From Planctomycetota bacterium (GTDB lineage Bacteria; Planctomycetota; Phycisphaerae; Phycisphaerales; SM1A02), in assembly GCA_003671025.1 (NCBI GenBank), contig QWPW01000025.1:1-50369 (forward strand): a stretch of DNA of 50,369 nucleotides, given 5' to 3'. Shown piece after piece: positions 33,774 to 42,948 of the stretch (position 1 is the first letter of the stretch; every line of letters begins with the position of its first letter). The notes below the pieces were generated by a model, which was not told where the DNA came from, did not search any database, and saw only the letters and a program-made list of their open reading frames with translations. Made by a program: the position numbers and the translations under genes.

Positions 33774-34039
33774 TGGATCTCGAAGCACTCGATGTCGTTC
33801 GCGAATCGTTCTTGATGATGTTGATGATCGCCGCACCGATCTTGATCGTTGGCCTGGTGGTGGGCTTGGTGGTCAGCGTCCTCCAAGCGGTCACGCAGAT
33901 TCAAGAGCAGACGCTGGTGTTCGTTCCCAAGATCTTGGCCATGGTCGCGATCACAGTCGCACTCTTCTCGTGGATCACCGTGAAAATGATGGAGTTCTCT
34001 GCGGAGCTCTTCAGTTGGTCGCCTGTCTCAGGTTCGTGA
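33773..34039 (+). CDS. fliQ: Flagellar export-gate protein FliQ
   Basis: An 88-residue protein with two membrane helices (FLMMLMIAAPILIVGLVVGLVVSVLQAVTQIQEQTL and FVPKILAMVAITVALFSWITVKMM), the standard FliQ layout with QAVTQIQEQTL between them. It starts with GTG at 33773, whose G is the last base of the fliP stop TAG (TAGTG). Four copies join the FliP5-FliR1 gate. Confidence 0.97.
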   Translation: MDLEALDVVRESFLMMLMIAAPILIVGLVVGLVVSVLQAVTQIQEQTLVFVPKILAMVAITVALFSWITVKMMEFSAELFSWSPVSGS

Positions 34040-34088
34040 TTCGTTCCTGCGAGTACGCGTTCACACTTCACTTCCAACCACACTCATC

Positions 34089-34889
34089 ATGAACGCCATC
34101 GAAACACTCACCCAACATCTCGTGCCTGCCACGCTGGTGGTGGCGCGCGTGTCAGGGTTAGCGATTCATGGTCCGGTGCTCTCTTCGCCGGCGATTCCCA
34201 TGCGCATCAAAGCGCTCTTGGTCGCGGCGCTTGGTCTGGCGATCTATCCCTCAGTCGCAGCAGGCGCGACGTTGCCCAGCGAAATTTCGCTCACCACGGC
34301 ACTGCCTTTGATCGCGCTTGAGTTGGGCATCGGCGCGTTCATCGGCTTCATGGCATCGATGCCGTTGCTCGCCGCACAGTTTGGTGGCCTCTCCATGGGA
34401 CAGCAGATTGGCCTTGGTTTTGCACGTTTTTACAACCCGACCATCGGTGAAGAATCGGATGCGATGGAGCAGGTGTTCTACTTTCTCGCACTCGCGACCT
34501 TCCTCTCACTGGGAGGACTCGAGTCGATGGTGTCGTGCATCGTCTCGAGTTTCGACAGTTTGCCCGCGGGTGCTGTGCCCGCGATGTTGATCGGTGAACA
34601 CGAGTCATCGCCTTTGGCGATTGTGACCGGCGCGATCACCGCAGCGTTTGAGATGGGACTGCGCGTCGCGGCGCCGCTACTGGCGATTGTGTGCCTCGAG
34701 ACCGTAGTCATGGGCTACCTCTCCAAGAGTGTGCCGCAACTCAACATCATGTCGGTTGGATTTCCCCTGCGCATTGTCGCCGGACTTTGCGTGATCTTGG
34801 CTTCGCTCGCAGCGATTGACGAGGTCATGGTCGATGGAACTTCAGGTGCCATCGAAGCACTTCTGATTTCGACAGGAGCGCCACTGTGA
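34089..34889 (+). CDS. fliR: Flagellar export-gate protein FliR
   Basis: A 266-residue protein with about six membrane helices: VARVSGLAIHGPVLSSPAIPMRIKALLVAALGLAIYP (about 14-50), LIALELGIGAFIGFMASMPLLAAQFGG, and PLLAIVCLETVVMGYLSKSVPQLNIMSVGFPLRI (FliR hallmark PQLN...G.P..i). One FliR closes the export gate next to FlhB. The gene is about 50 bases after fliQ and before flhB. Confidence 0.97.
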   Translation: MNAIETLTQHLVPATLVVARVSGLAIHGPVLSSPAIPMRIKALLVAALGLAIYPSVAAGATLPSEISLTTALPLIALELGIGAFIGFMASMPLLAAQFGGLSMGQQIGLGFARFYNPTIGEESDAMEQVFYFLALATFLSLGGLESMVSCIVSSFDSLPAGAVPAMLIGEHESSPLAIVTGAITAAFEMGLRVAAPLLAIVCLETVVMGYLSKSVPQLNIMSVGFPLRIVAGLCVILASLAAIDEVMVDGTSGAIEALLISTGAPL

Positions 34890-34946
34890 TGCGCATACAA
34901 GCTGAGTTTCGCAGCGCACCGCGTCATCCTTCAATGAGGAGGAGCG

Positions 34947-36029
34947 ATGTCTGACGACCTCGGCGAACGCACGGAAGACGCGACGCCCAAGCGTCGCCGC
35001 GAAGCACGCGAAGAAGGAAACATCGCGCGCTCGACGGACGCCGCTGGCGCGATGCTCTTGCTCGGCAGCGTGTTGGTGCTTGCTTCGTGCATTCATCCGT
35101 TCCTATCAAGCCTCGCCGCGATGTTGGAGAACTCGCTCAACGGTGATCAGCTTGCCAGTGGAATTCGTCCCGATGAAGTGGCTGAGATCGTGTTGCCGAC
35201 TGTGCTCCAAGGAGTCAATGCCGCGACCCCGATTGTGTTAGGTGCGACGGCGGTGGCCATCTTGGCGCAACTGTTGCAGGTGGGATTTTTGGTGTCGGGC
35301 AAGGCGCTCGAACCGAAGTTCTCGCGGCTCAATCCCATGCAAGGCCTCGGACGCATTTTCGGCATGCAAGGCGTGATCAAGACCGCCATGGATGTGTTGA
35401 AAGTGATTCTGGTGGTGTGGATCGCGTGGTCGCTGGGAACTGGGATTTTGCCGCAAATCGCAGCGCTTCCCGAGCTTGGGGTACTGCGTGGATTCGAAGA
35501 AATCGGATCGATGGGAATGAACTTAGCCATCCAAGTAGGCGCCGCGTTGTTGGCGCTGGGCGTCGCCGATTACGCAGTGCAGTGGTTCAAACACGAGCGC
35601 GACATGCGCATGACCAAGCAGCAAGTCAAAGAAGAATTCAAAGAGTCCGACGGCGATCCTCAAGTGAAGAAGCGACGCATGCAAATCGCGCGGCAGATCG
35701 CCATGCAACGTCTGCACACCGCGGTTCCCAAGGCCGATGTCATCGTGACCAACCCCGAGCACATTTCGGTGGCGATTCAGTACGACCCCGAATCGATGGC
35801 CGCGCCGCGCATCGTCGCGATGGGCGCCGATCACATCGCCATGCGCATTCGTCAAATCGCCACTCGCAGCGGCATTCCCATCGTCGAGCGCAAGCCGCTC
35901 GCGCGCGCGCTCTTCGCCAACGCCAAGGTGGGACAAGAGATTCCAGCGGATCACTACAAGGCCGTCGCAGAAATCTTGGCGTACGTCTATCGCCTCAAGG
36001 GAAAGACCATGCCGGTGGCGGCAGCGTGA
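34947..36029 (+). CDS. flhB: Flagellar export switch protein FlhB with NPEH cleavage site
   Basis: A 360-residue protein, GAGGAG directly before the ATG. The N-terminus DDLGERTEDATPKRRREAREEGNIARSTD is diagnostic; four membrane helices follow. The cytoplasmic helix EFKESDGDPQVKKRRMQIARQIAM leads to the autocleavage site, here Asn269-Pro270-Glu271-His272 (VIVTNPEHISVAIQY) instead of the usual NPTH. Cleavage between Asn and Pro switches export from rod/hook to filament substrates. The rest (GIPIVERKPLARALF, IPADHYKAVAEILAYVY) is normal. Cotranscribed with fliR and flhA. Confidence 0.97.
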   Translation: MSDDLGERTEDATPKRRREAREEGNIARSTDAAGAMLLLGSVLVLASCIHPFLSSLAAMLENSLNGDQLASGIRPDEVAEIVLPTVLQGVNAATPIVLGATAVAILAQLLQVGFLVSGKALEPKFSRLNPMQGLGRIFGMQGVIKTAMDVLKVILVVWIAWSLGTGILPQIAALPELGVLRGFEEIGSMGMNLAIQVGAALLALGVADYAVQWFKHERDMRMTKQQVKEEFKESDGDPQVKKRRMQIARQIAMQRLHTAVPKADVIVTNPEHISVAIQYDPESMAAPRIVAMGADHIAMRIRQIATRSGIPIVERKPLARALFANAKVGQEIPADHYKAVAEILAYVYRLKGKTMPVAAA

Positions 36030-36087
36030 GTGCGCGTGAAGTAAAGCGAAGTCTCGTCTCTGTGCAACATGAACTCTGAATCTTCTT

Positions 36088-38250
36088 ATGCGTGATTCTG
36101 CACCTCCCTCTGACGGCGTTCCCGCGATCTTCCATACGGTCGCGAAGTACAGCCATCTCATTGTTCCGGTGTCGTTCTTAGGATTGGTGGGCGTGCTGGT
36201 GGTGCCGCTGCCCGCAGCGATTCTTGACCTCCTCATCTGTTTCAATATCGCCATCGCGGCCATCGTGTTGATGACCACCATCTACATGCGGAAACCGCTT
36301 GATTTCAGCGTGTTTCCCGCGTTGTTGTTGGGAACGACACTGTTGCGTTTGGTGCTCAACGTCGCGACGACGCGATTGATTCTCTCCATCGACTCGAAGG
36401 ATCCCGAGACCGCGTCCGCCGCAGCGGGGCATGTCATTCAAGCGTTCGCGCAATTTGTCGCGGGCTCCAACGCCGTGGTGGGCGTGATCATCTTCATCAT
36501 TCTGGTGGTGGTGCAATTCATCGTGATCACCAAGGGTGCCACGCGCATGAGTGAAGTTGCCGCGCGCTTCACACTCGACGCGATGCCCGGCAAACAGATG
36601 GCCATCGATGCAGACCTCTCCGCAGGAACGATCGACGAGAAGGAAGCGCGCGCACGACGCGATGAAGTTTCGCGCGAAGCGGATTTCTACGGCGCGATGG
36701 ACGGTGCTTCCAAGTTTGTGCGCGGCGATGCCATTGCCGGCATCCTCATCACGGTGATCAACATCGTCGGCGGATTCGCCATCGCCAAGTTTCAATTGGG
36801 CTGGGACGCGACGGATGCGATGAAGACATTCATGCTGCTCGCTATCGGCGACGGTTTGGTGTCGCAGCTTCCTGCGTTCTTGGTGGCGATCGCTTCTGGT
36901 TTGATCGTGGCTCGAGCGGGCGGCGGCAAGACCATCGGTGAAGAGATTCCGCATCAGTTGGCCAGTCAACCGATCGCGCTCTATCTCATCGGTGGGTTTC
37001 TGATTTTGCTTTCATTTACGCCATTGCCGACGATTCCGCTGATGACGGCGGGTCTCGCGCTGGGTGGATTGGCCTACGCGATGCAGTGGCAGAAGCAGAA
37101 GAAGAGCGCGTTCGCTGAATCCGCCGCGCGCCATGAAGCTTCGCGCAAACCTGTCGAAGCACCCAAGGTGGAAGAGTTGCTCGCGGTGGACACGCTCGAA
37201 CTTGAAGTGGGCTACGCAGTGGTGGGCTTGGTCGATGCGGCGCGTGGCGGAGATTTGCTGGACCGCATCGCAGGGATTCGCCGGCACCTCGCCTCGGAGT
37301 TGGGCTTAGTGATGCCTTCGGTGCGCATTCGCGACAACATGCAGTTGGACCCCAACGAGTATCGCGTGAAGATTCGCGGCGCGGTTGTTGCGGCAGGCAT
37401 GATCTATCCCGAGTTGATGATGGCGATGGACTCGGGACTTGCGCATGGCACGCTCGATGGCATCGCCACCAAGGAGCCCGCGTTTGGTCTCGAAGCGATT
37501 TGGATTGATCGCACACTGCGCGAAAAGGCAGAGAGCGGCAACTGGACCGTGGTCGATGCCACCAGCGTGTTGGCCACCCATCTCTCTGAGATCGTGCGCA
37601 TGCATGCGGATGAACTGCTCACCCGCGAAGAGGTGAGCAACCTCATCGTGCAACTCAAATCGAAGACTCCGAAGTTGGTCGAGGATCTCATCCCATCCAT
37701 CGTAAAACCAAGCGATTTGCAGAAGATTCTGCAAGCGTTGCTGCGCGAGCGGGTGTCGATTCGCGATCTCGAAACCATCATCGAAACGTTGGCCGAATGG
37801 ATTCCGCACACCAAGGATCACGATGTGTTGGTCGAGTATGTGCGCAACGGTTTACGTCGCAGCATCTGCGCGCAGTTCTGCGAAATCGACGAGCGCGGTC
37901 GTTCGCGTCTGCGCTGCGTGACCATGGATCCATCGCTCGAAGACACCATCTCGGGTTACATCGATCGCAATCCATCAGGCACGACTTTCACCATTCCGCC
38001 GCAGTTGGCCAATCGCATCGCGCGCAGCGTCGCCGAGTCGGCCAAGCCTCTCGCTGAAGCGGGTCGACGCATCGTGGTGCTCGCGTCGCCTTCGGTGCGC
38101 GCGCAAGTGCGGCAGTTGCTCGAGCCTCATATTGCGGATGTCGCGGTCCTCGGGTACAACGAAGTGGTTCGCGGAACCGATGTGGAAAGCGTCGGGCTGG
38201 TTCAAGTTCAAATCGTGGCGCCGTCTTCGCGGACGGTGAGCGCGGCGTGA
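36088..38250 (+). CDS. flhA: Flagellar biosynthesis protein FlhA
   Basis: A 720-residue protein of the FHIPEP family. Eight membrane helices (about 20-330) include the signature RKPLDFSVFPALLLGTTLLRLVLNVATTRLIL, and the FHIPEP loop GATRMSEVAARFTLDAMPGKQMAIDADL-type region with DEKEARARRDEVSREADFYGAMDGASKFVRGDA. The cytoplasmic domain contains LELEVGYAVVGLVD, LGLVMPSVRIRDNMQL, and the chaperone-docking region up to VLASPSVRAQVRQLLEPH. It forms the nonameric docking ring of the export apparatus. It is followed by a 417-bp gap with TGATCA repeats. Confidence 0.98.
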   Translation: MRDSAPPSDGVPAIFHTVAKYSHLIVPVSFLGLVGVLVVPLPAAILDLLICFNIAIAAIVLMTTIYMRKPLDFSVFPALLLGTTLLRLVLNVATTRLILSIDSKDPETASAAAGHVIQAFAQFVAGSNAVVGVIIFIILVVVQFIVITKGATRMSEVAARFTLDAMPGKQMAIDADLSAGTIDEKEARARRDEVSREADFYGAMDGASKFVRGDAIAGILITVINIVGGFAIAKFQLGWDATDAMKTFMLLAIGDGLVSQLPAFLVAIASGLIVARAGGGKTIGEEIPHQLASQPIALYLIGGFLILLSFTPLPTIPLMTAGLALGGLAYAMQWQKQKKSAFAESAARHEASRKPVEAPKVEELLAVDTLELEVGYAVVGLVDAARGGDLLDRIAGIRRHLASELGLVMPSVRIRDNMQLDPNEYRVKIRGAVVAAGMIYPELMMAMDSGLAHGTLDGIATKEPAFGLEAIWIDRTLREKAESGNWTVVDATSVLATHLSEIVRMHADELLTREEVSNLIVQLKSKTPKLVEDLIPSIVKPSDLQKILQALLRERVSIRDLETIIETLAEWIPHTKDHDVLVEYVRNGLRRSICAQFCEIDERGRSRLRCVTMDPSLEDTISGYIDRNPSGTTFTIPPQLANRIARSVAESAKPLAEAGRRIVVLASPSVRAQVRQLLEPHIADVAVLGYNEVVRGTDVESVGLVQVQIVAPSSRTVSAA

Positions 38251-38667
38251 GCTCAGTCCGATGGTGCATGCGTGATCAAGCGTGATCAAGCGTGATCAAG
38301 CATGTCACGCAAGGATGAAATGAGTTGCGGTCGCGAAGCATTGTGAGGAGACGTATTGAGGCCGCTCGAATCGTGATCGAATCATGATCGAATCGCGCGA
38401 ACTCGGTGCGTAAGCAGAATGCGTTTGTTGCCTGAGTGGTGTGTTGCGCTGATCAGTTCGAGCGATCGATTGGTCACACGCGGCATACCACGCGCACCAA
38501 AAGTGCTTGAATCCGCGTGAATATGCGCGAATTCAAATCAGGTCTCGAAGCACGAGCGTGGCAGGATGCCGACGACTCGCTTCGTACGAAACAACGCAGC
38601 GCGCGTGCAGCAGCGAACTTCGCTTGCGCACACCCGAAGGAGATGCAGAGTGCCAGGAAGGCCCCGC
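38251..38667. repeat. Intergenic region between flhA and flhF with GATC repeats
   Basis: No gene is visible. GCGTGATCAA occurs three times in tandem (38270-38299, 10-bp period; TGATCA at 38273, 38283, 38293), with a degenerate fourth. Further on, AATCGTGATCG and AATCATGATCG form an 11-bp tandem (38369-38390), and one more TGATCA lies at 38450. The periodic palindromes could be binding sites for a regulator of flhF-flhG. No convincing promoter elements were found. Confidence 0.6.
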
Positions 38668-40617
38668 ATGAAGCTCAAGACCTATCAAGCATGGACCATG
38701 GCGGAAGCGCTGGCCTTCGTGAAGAAGGACCTCGGCGCCGATGCGGTCATCTTGCATACACGCACGTTTGATCGCGGTGGATTCTTCGGATTCGGTCGCA
38801 AGGCGGTGGTGGAAATCACAGCCGCGCGTGCGGCGGACATGCCTGCGGTTGCGCCGACTCCTGCGCGCGTCGGTGCGAGCCGCGAGTCGAACCGAGAGGC
38901 GAGTAGGGCGGCAGTCATCCAATCGCGCGTGACGAGCAATGCGCATGCAAGGGTTGCGTCAACGGCAGTTGCCTTCGACTCGTCGCCGCGCCCGACGGCG
39001 GTGGCTTCCACTGACCGCGTGCAATTCTCAGCGGCAGCACGCGCGTACGGCAACGGCGTGGGAAACACGACGACGGCTTCAGTAGTCGCGTCGAAGGCCG
39101 ATGACGGAAAGTGGCCGATGCCTCCGTTCAAAGCTGCGCGCGAGAGCACTGCGGCGGCAACTCCGGTGAACGGATCGATCGTTACTGGAAACGGCTGGGC
39201 CATCGACACCAATCTAGACATGGAAGCGGAGCGCGAAAAAACCCGCCGTCTCGCGCAGGCGATGTCGATTCAGTTGGAGCGTCAGGCGAAGGTGCTCGCG
39301 GCAACGGCGGCAAATGAAGCGGCAACCGCGCAGGCGCGCGCGATCGCGACACCACATCAAACACCGGCAACGAGTGGGCCTGCGCAGCGATACGTGCTCA
39401 TGCCCGAAGCGACGCGCGCAAACGGCGGTGGAGTGCAGCGCATGACTGCGGCCATCGTGCAAGAGATTGCGCCTGTCGCAAACGTTCCGCTCGCAGCAGT
39501 CGCCTCTGACAATTCACTCAAGAGCATTGCTCAGCCTCTCGCACAGGTTGTTGTGGTCGCGGCGCCCGATGCGGTGTCGCCCAATGCTGTTTCGAGCGCG
39601 AGTTCGACGCTATCCGCTGCGACACGCACGTTGAGCACGGCGAAACCATCGAGTGATCGATCGTCGTCAAACATTGCCTCGGAGCTCGACGGCATCGCCG
39701 CGTTCGTCGGTCGCGTGCTTGATCGCGATTCAACGCGCGATCGAGTTGTCACGCACTCAAGCGAGATCACGCCGCTCACCCGTGCCTCGCGAACACCGCG
39801 CGGCGAGTCACTCGAAAACGCTTACGCGCGCCTCATCGAACAAGAAGTCGGCGCTGCACTCGCTGAGCGCATCATGCATGATGTCGAGAGCGAGTTCATC
39901 GCGTTGCGCGACGCGGGAAGTTCGCCAACAGCTCATGAAGTGCGCGAAGCAGTCGAGCGACGGATCGCGGCGTTGCTTCCTGATGATGAACTCGATGCCT
40001 TTGCGGTAGCGCCGGGCCGTCACGGCGCGCGACGGATCGCGTTCGTTGGTCCAACCGGCGTAGGCAAGACCACCACGCTGGCCAAAGTCGCGGCGCAACT
40101 CAGACTCAAGCGAGGCTTGCGCGTGGGCATCGTTGCGGCGGACACCTATCGCATCGCTGCCGTCGATCAACTGCGCACCTATGCGGAAATCCTGGGAATT
40201 CCCATGGAAATCGCCACTGCGCCTTGCGACGCCGCGCGCGCCTGCGAGCGTCTTGGTGACGTCGATGTCATCTTGATCGATACCGCAGGACGCAGCCAGA
40301 ACGATCGCATGAAACTCTCGGAGCTGCGCGCGTTTTTGCTCGCGGCCGCTCCCGATGAAACCCATCTCGTGCTCTCCGCCACGGCGAGTGCGCGAGCGTT
40401 GGCCAAGGAAGCAGAAGCGTTTGGCGCGCTCGGCATCGACCGAATCGCGTTGACAAAATTGGATGAGGCCGCGTCGTTTGGAACGCTCATCGAACTCGCT
40501 AGTCGACTGGGAAAGCGCGTGAGCTTTCTCACTCATGGACAAGAAGTGCCTGATCACATCGAACTCGCGCGTGGCCGTCGTCTGGCTGCGCTCGTGATGG
40601 GAAGCGAAGTGCGTTGA
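38668..40617 (+). CDS. flhF: Flagellar SRP-like GTPase FlhF
   Basis: A 649-residue protein. The start MKLKTYQAWTMAEALAFVKKDLGADAVILHTRTF is the FlhF B-domain, with AGGAAGG ahead of the ATG. A very long Ala/Thr/Ser/Val-rich linker (about 60-370) follows, then the N domain and the G domain: FVGPTGVGKTTTLAKVA (G1, about 457-475), AADTYRIAAVDQLRTYAE (G2-G3-like), IDTAGRSQND and LTKLDEAASFGTLI. FlhF is an SRP-type GTPase that recruits the flagellar basal body to its site, and FlhG regulates it. The family norm is 380-480 residues, the excess being the linker. The stop overlaps flhG by one base (TGATG). Confidence 0.95.
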   Translation: MKLKTYQAWTMAEALAFVKKDLGADAVILHTRTFDRGGFFGFGRKAVVEITAARAADMPAVAPTPARVGASRESNREASRAAVIQSRVTSNAHARVASTAVAFDSSPRPTAVASTDRVQFSAAARAYGNGVGNTTTASVVASKADDGKWPMPPFKAARESTAAATPVNGSIVTGNGWAIDTNLDMEAEREKTRRLAQAMSIQLERQAKVLAATAANEAATAQARAIATPHQTPATSGPAQRYVLMPEATRANGGGVQRMTAAIVQEIAPVANVPLAAVASDNSLKSIAQPLAQVVVVAAPDAVSPNAVSSASSTLSAATRTLSTAKPSSDRSSSNIASELDGIAAFVGRVLDRDSTRDRVVTHSSEITPLTRASRTPRGESLENAYARLIEQEVGAALAERIMHDVESEFIALRDAGSSPTAHEVREAVERRIAALLPDDELDAFAVAPGRHGARRIAFVGPTGVGKTTTLAKVAAQLRLKRGLRVGIVAADTYRIAAVDQLRTYAEILGIPMEIATAPCDAARACERLGDVDVILIDTAGRSQNDRMKLSELRAFLLAAAPDETHLVLSATASARALAKEAEAFGALGIDRIALTKLDEAASFGTLIELASRLGKRVSFLTHGQEVPDHIELARGRRLAALVMGSEVR

Positions 40618-41609
40618 TGAATGAATCCACAATTACTATCGATCAAGCGGAAAAGTTACGGCGACTGGTTTCACGCGCAACGGCGCAACCGCGTTGCGTT
40701 GACGAGTCCGGCGACATCTTCAATGTTCCGCTCAGCGTCGGCCCATCGATGTCGCAAGAACGCACGCAACCGCGGCGATTAGCGCGCGCAATCGCGATCT
40801 CCAGCGGTAAGGGCGGTGTGGGCAAGACCAATCTCGCGGTCAATCTCGCGGTGAATTTCGCACGGCGCGGATTGCGCACCGTTCTGCTTGACGCAGATCT
40901 TGGCCTTGCCAACGCCGACGTGCTGTGCGGCATCACGCCGCGATCGACGCTCGAAGATGTGGTCACGGGCGAATGCACCCTCGATGAAGTGATGGTGACT
41001 GCGCCAGGCGGATTTCGCTTGCTCCCCGGCGCCTCGGGTGTCTCGCGATTGGCCGACATGGGACAGATTCAGCGACGCAATGTGCTCGAGCAATTGATGC
41101 ACCTCGAGCAATCGGTGGATGTGCTCATCGTCGACACGGGTGCAGGCATCGGCGCCAACTCGATGGCATTCGCTGCAGCGTCGCACTCGATTCTGATTAC
41201 ATGCACGCCCGAGCCAACCGCCATCGCCGACGCATACGGTGCGATCAAGACGCTCTCTGCGCGCGGTTGTCGCGCAGGCATGCAACTGGTGGTGAACATG
41301 GCGCTCAATGACGAAGAGGGCAAGGCAGTGCACGCGCGTGTCGACCGCGTAGCGCGTGCTTTCTTGGGCGTGAAAATCGGCTATGCCGGCGCGATTCCCC
41401 ACGATTCTGCCGTTCCTGCCGCGGTGCGCCGACGCGAACCCGTTTCCATCGGCGCGCCCAATGCGCCAGCGTCGAAAGCGATTCGCCAGTTGGCGTACAC
41501 ACTCTCAGGAGCAGGTTCTGACGCAAGCCCAATGATGGAACTGGCCGATCAACCCGTTCATGCGAAGAGTTTTCTCGCACGGCTCACCAATTTCTTGGTG
41601 ACACGCTGA
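40617..41609 (+). CDS. flhG: Flagellar number regulator FlhG (MinD-type ATPase)
   Basis: A 330-residue ParA/MinD-like ATPase. The N-terminal DQAEKLRRLV is the activating motif by which FlhG stimulates FlhF. The deviant Walker A SGKGGVGKTNLAVNLA is at about residue 63, followed by LLDADLGLANADVLCGI (switch I) and VLIVDTGAGIGANSMAFAAA (Walker B). The C-terminus has a typical membrane-associating amphipathic stretch (ELADQPVHAKSFLARLTNFL). The ATG at 40617 overlaps the flhF TGA; a TTG three bases earlier is less likely. With FlhF it sets flagellar number and placement. Confidence 0.95.
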   Translation: MNESTITIDQAEKLRRLVSRATAQPRCVDESGDIFNVPLSVGPSMSQERTQPRRLARAIAISSGKGGVGKTNLAVNLAVNFARRGLRTVLLDADLGLANADVLCGITPRSTLEDVVTGECTLDEVMVTAPGGFRLLPGASGVSRLADMGQIQRRNVLEQLMHLEQSVDVLIVDTGAGIGANSMAFAAASHSILITCTPEPTAIADAYGAIKTLSARGCRAGMQLVVNMALNDEEGKAVHARVDRVARAFLGVKIGYAGAIPHDSAVPAAVRRREPVSIGAPNAPASKAIRQLAYTLSGAGSDASPMMELADQPVHAKSFLARLTNFLVTR

Positions 41610-41685
41610 TCAAGAGTCGTGCGAAAATTTTGTCTCGTGCGGTGAGTCGTCAATGGGCAAGCGTGCGTCAATCGGCGACAGTTTC

Positions 41686-41703
41686 TTGATCACGACTTGA
41701 TCA
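41686..41703. promoter_or_regulatory. TTGATCA doublet, 11-bp spacing
   Basis: TTGATCA at 41686-41692 and again at 41697-41703, exactly one helical turn apart, about 55-70 bases upstream of a small membrane protein gene. The pattern matches doublets at 15344 and 38273. A dimeric regulator site is possible but unproven. Confidence 0.35.
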
Positions 41704-41757
41704 TCACCTGCTCGCGCACGTTGATCGCGTGACACCGATCACTCACCCTGAACTGAC

Positions 41758-42192
41758 ATGCGTTCTTCCCCGTTACCTTCCTTGAGCTCTTCGCGTCGAC
41801 GCGCGACGCAAGCTGCGCCGCGCATCCCGATGCCGCAAGCCATCGGCGCGTGCGCAGGTTTCGCGGCGTTCAGCGTCTCCATCGTGGTGGGGATTTCCAG
41901 CCAAAACGCAGTGGAAACGGTGCTCAGTCGCGCGTTGTTGGCCATGCTCTTGGCCTTCGTGGGTGGCTTCGCCATCGGACTGGTCTGTGATTGGATCGTG
42001 ACGCAGCAGCTCGAGTTGATTGATTCTGAGAGCGACACTGAAACCGCCGATGGCGCAGAACGCACAGACGATACAGATGGACTTACGGGCGTCGATATTC
42101 TTGATGAAGCTGACCAACGAGTCGCATCGCGTGCCGTTCAATCGGAGAATCGCGAAGCGGTTGGACGCCGTCGAGAAAAGAATTCAGTGTGA
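41758..42192 (+). CDS. Small membrane protein between flhG and fliA
   Basis: A 144-residue protein of unknown family. A basic lead (SRRRATQAAPRIP) is followed by two membrane helices (QAIGACAGFAAFSVSIVVGI and VLSRALLAMLLAFVGGFAIGLVCDWIV, about 27-80). The cytoplasmic tail is very acidic (ELIDSESDTETADGAERTDDTDG), ending in a basic patch. The position in the flagellar cluster, with 148 bp on one side and a 756-bp gap on the other, suggests a role in motor assembly or regulation, but this is inference. No Shine-Dalgarno is obvious; the flanking sequence is intergenic. Confidence 0.75.
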   Translation: MRSSPLPSLSSSRRRATQAAPRIPMPQAIGACAGFAAFSVSIVVGISSQNAVETVLSRALLAMLLAFVGGFAIGLVCDWIVTQQLELIDSESDTETADGAERTDDTDGLTGVDILDEADQRVASRAVQSENREAVGRRREKNSV

Positions 42193-42948
42193 GGCGAAAG
42201 GCACTTGCGCTGTTGGGATTCTCGTTATACTGACTTTGCTTTGATGGACATGGATGTTCACCAAAGCAACGCACGCATCGTTCAGCGCCAATCAAACAGC
42301 CCTCTGGCTGCGCGAAAAGCACTAGAAATGCAGGCGAGTCTGACAAACGCGTTTGCGATCACCCGATCGGAACACGCGCGCGCAGACATGCGCAGACAGA
42401 CATGCGCAGGCAGACGAGCGCACGCTTCGTGTTGCTCGTGGCGAATGGATCTCGCACTCTGTGTGGCGTGTTCCTGAAGTCAGACAAGCGGATGCTTGCC
42501 ACTGACACGCGGATACGCCACAAGTCGAATGCGTTTCGAACTTGTGTGTGAAGTCAGCCTTGATTGGTCTCGGCTGGACTCGCAACGGTTACGAAAACGC
42601 ATTCGAGACCTCCGACGAACGCGCTGGTGAATACCAACGGTTCGAACGAGGCGCGAATCATTCATCACGATTGACAGGGGACATGCGCGCCAGTTTAGGT
42701 ACTGGTTAGCGACCATTTCGCGCGCGGCGTCGTCGCGTTCGAACTGGCTCGAGTGCCGTCTAGAGAACGGCCTTCGAGAAACGTTCTCGTTTCGCGTCCC
42801 GCGCGAATCGAGAAGGGTGAGTGGGTCACATTTCATGAGCGAGAGGCCGGTCTCGATCAACTGCCAAGAAGTTGCCGAACTGAACCGTTTCCCGAGCTCG
42901 TGAGTTTGACTCCAACAACATGGGACGACAGGTCAAGGAGCCGACCGA
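42193..42948 (+). other. 756-bp gap upstream of fliA, no gene recognised
   Basis: No reading frame here has convincing codon use. Visible structure: a possible promoter TTGCGC (42205-42210) and TATACT (42226-42231) with a short 15-bp spacer; a direct repeat AGACATGCGCAG near 42383-42410; and a small hairpin AGAACG/CGTTCT with a 12-base loop near 42764-42787. The region could be a long leader RNA or a decayed gene. Confidence 0.4.

Noticed and set aside
42205-42231. Promoter TTGCGC-15-TATACT upstream of fliA
   Set aside because: The spacer is too short for a normal sigma-70 promoter and it lies 700 bases from the gene; kept only as a weak note.
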